Source: Dehalococcoidia bacterium (lineage in GTDB: Bacteria; Chloroflexota; Dehalococcoidia; Tepidiformales; Tepidiformaceae). From it: 14,481 nucleotides of DNA. Under the pieces are notes generated by a model. It saw only the letters and a list, made by a program, of their open reading frames with translations, ran no database searches and was not told where the DNA came from. Numbering within the stretch: the stretch's first letter is position 1; every line of letters starts with the position of its first letter. A program made the translations under genes and the position numbers. Of this stretch, positions 14,296 through 14,481 are shown one piece after another. The DNA is taken from contig VXRS01000011.1 in assembly GCA_009838385.1 (NCBI GenBank), positions 1 to 14,481 on the forward strand, written 5' to 3'.

Positions 14296-14481
14296 TTGAG
14301 CTTGTCCACGCACCCACAGTTCCTCCAGACGCATCAGCCCGATGAACGCTGCGCTGGCTGCTGGACCGCGTTTCCCCGGCCGTGCCGATGCGGTGGGCAG
14401 ATTCACGCGGAGCGCGGGGACGAAAACGCGGCCGGAGACATCTGGCTCAGGCGTTGGTGTTCCGAGTGCGGCATCGATTGG
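14296..14481 (+). CDS. Cysteine-rich zinc-ribbon-like protein, 3' end beyond window
   Basis: Sixty-two codons are open from a TTG to the window edge. The product begins with a polar stretch (HPQFLQTHQPDE), then has C19-x2-C22, C30-x-C32-GG and C55-x2-C58, with aromatic residues around them (CWTAFP, DIWLRRW). Paired CxxC knuckles separated by about 30 residues fit a zinc-ribbon or rubredoxin-like metal site. The reading frame is supported by the strong ribosome binding site, by the immediate upstream stop and by the non-random cysteine pattern. It is divergent from the C39-like gene, with 160 bp between them. I do not recognise the family; a regulator, a nucleic-acid-binding protein or a small metal-binding protein are all possible. 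The full length is unknown. Confidence 0.6.
   Translation, partial: MSLSTHPQFLQTHQPDERCAGCWTAFPRPCRCGGQIHAERGDENAAGDIWLRRWCSECGIDW

Overview
The window is high-GC bacterial DNA (no base count was run) with tightly packed genes, short intergenic gaps, strong Shine-Dalgarno sequences and frequent GTG/TTG starts. There is no rRNA, tRNA, phage, transposase or CRISPR signal. Gene content (P450, old-yellow-enzyme type FMN reductase, MDR dehydrogenase, EHN-type epoxide hydrolase, amidase, aminotransferases) suits a soil or aquatic heterotroph, perhaps Chloroflexota or Actinomycetota. That assignment is inference from style and content; no marker gene is present.

Region 1 (1-6250) looks like a divergent oxidative catabolic locus. 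Leftward from a 141-bp intergenic region run a cytochrome P450 (3826-2594), a two-domain FMN/FAD oxidoreductase of the 2,4-dienoyl-CoA reductase/trimethylamine dehydrogenase type (2574-619) and an NAD-dependent epimerase/dehydratase (583-1, cut by the window edge). Rightward run an MDR-family dehydrogenase (3968-5011) and an epoxide hydrolase (5024-6250), 12 bp apart. Hydroxylation or epoxidation, epoxide opening, alcohol oxidation and enone reduction would fit one pathway for a hydrophobic or terpenoid/steroid-like substrate. The substrate is unknown, and no ferredoxin, ferredoxin reductase or regulator lies in the window.

Region 2 (6247-9089) holds an amidase-signature hydrolase on the minus strand, whose stop codon interlocks with that of the epoxide hydrolase, and a divergent class-III PLP aminotransferase.

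Region 3 (9118-11615) is a leftward set: class-I PLP aminotransferase, small thioredoxin-fold protein with a CEEC motif, and PlsC-like acyltransferase. The acyltransferase start region looks frameshifted.

Region 4 (11780-14481) is more accessory: a tandem two-domain GNAT acetyltransferase, a 34-codon ORF directly after it, a stand-alone C39-like papain-fold protein, and, divergent from it at the right edge, the start of a cysteine-rich zinc-ribbon-like protein preceded by a GC-rich hairpin and a very strong ribosome binding site.

The points most worth checking are the Cys-to-Thr replacement in the iron-sulfur motif of the FMN oxidoreductase, the probable frameshift in the acyltransferase, the tandem GNAT with its short trailing ORF, and the edge-truncated zinc-ribbon gene. 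I did not find clear proof of a wholly new system; the divergent P450/epoxide hydrolase locus is the best candidate for an undescribed pathway.
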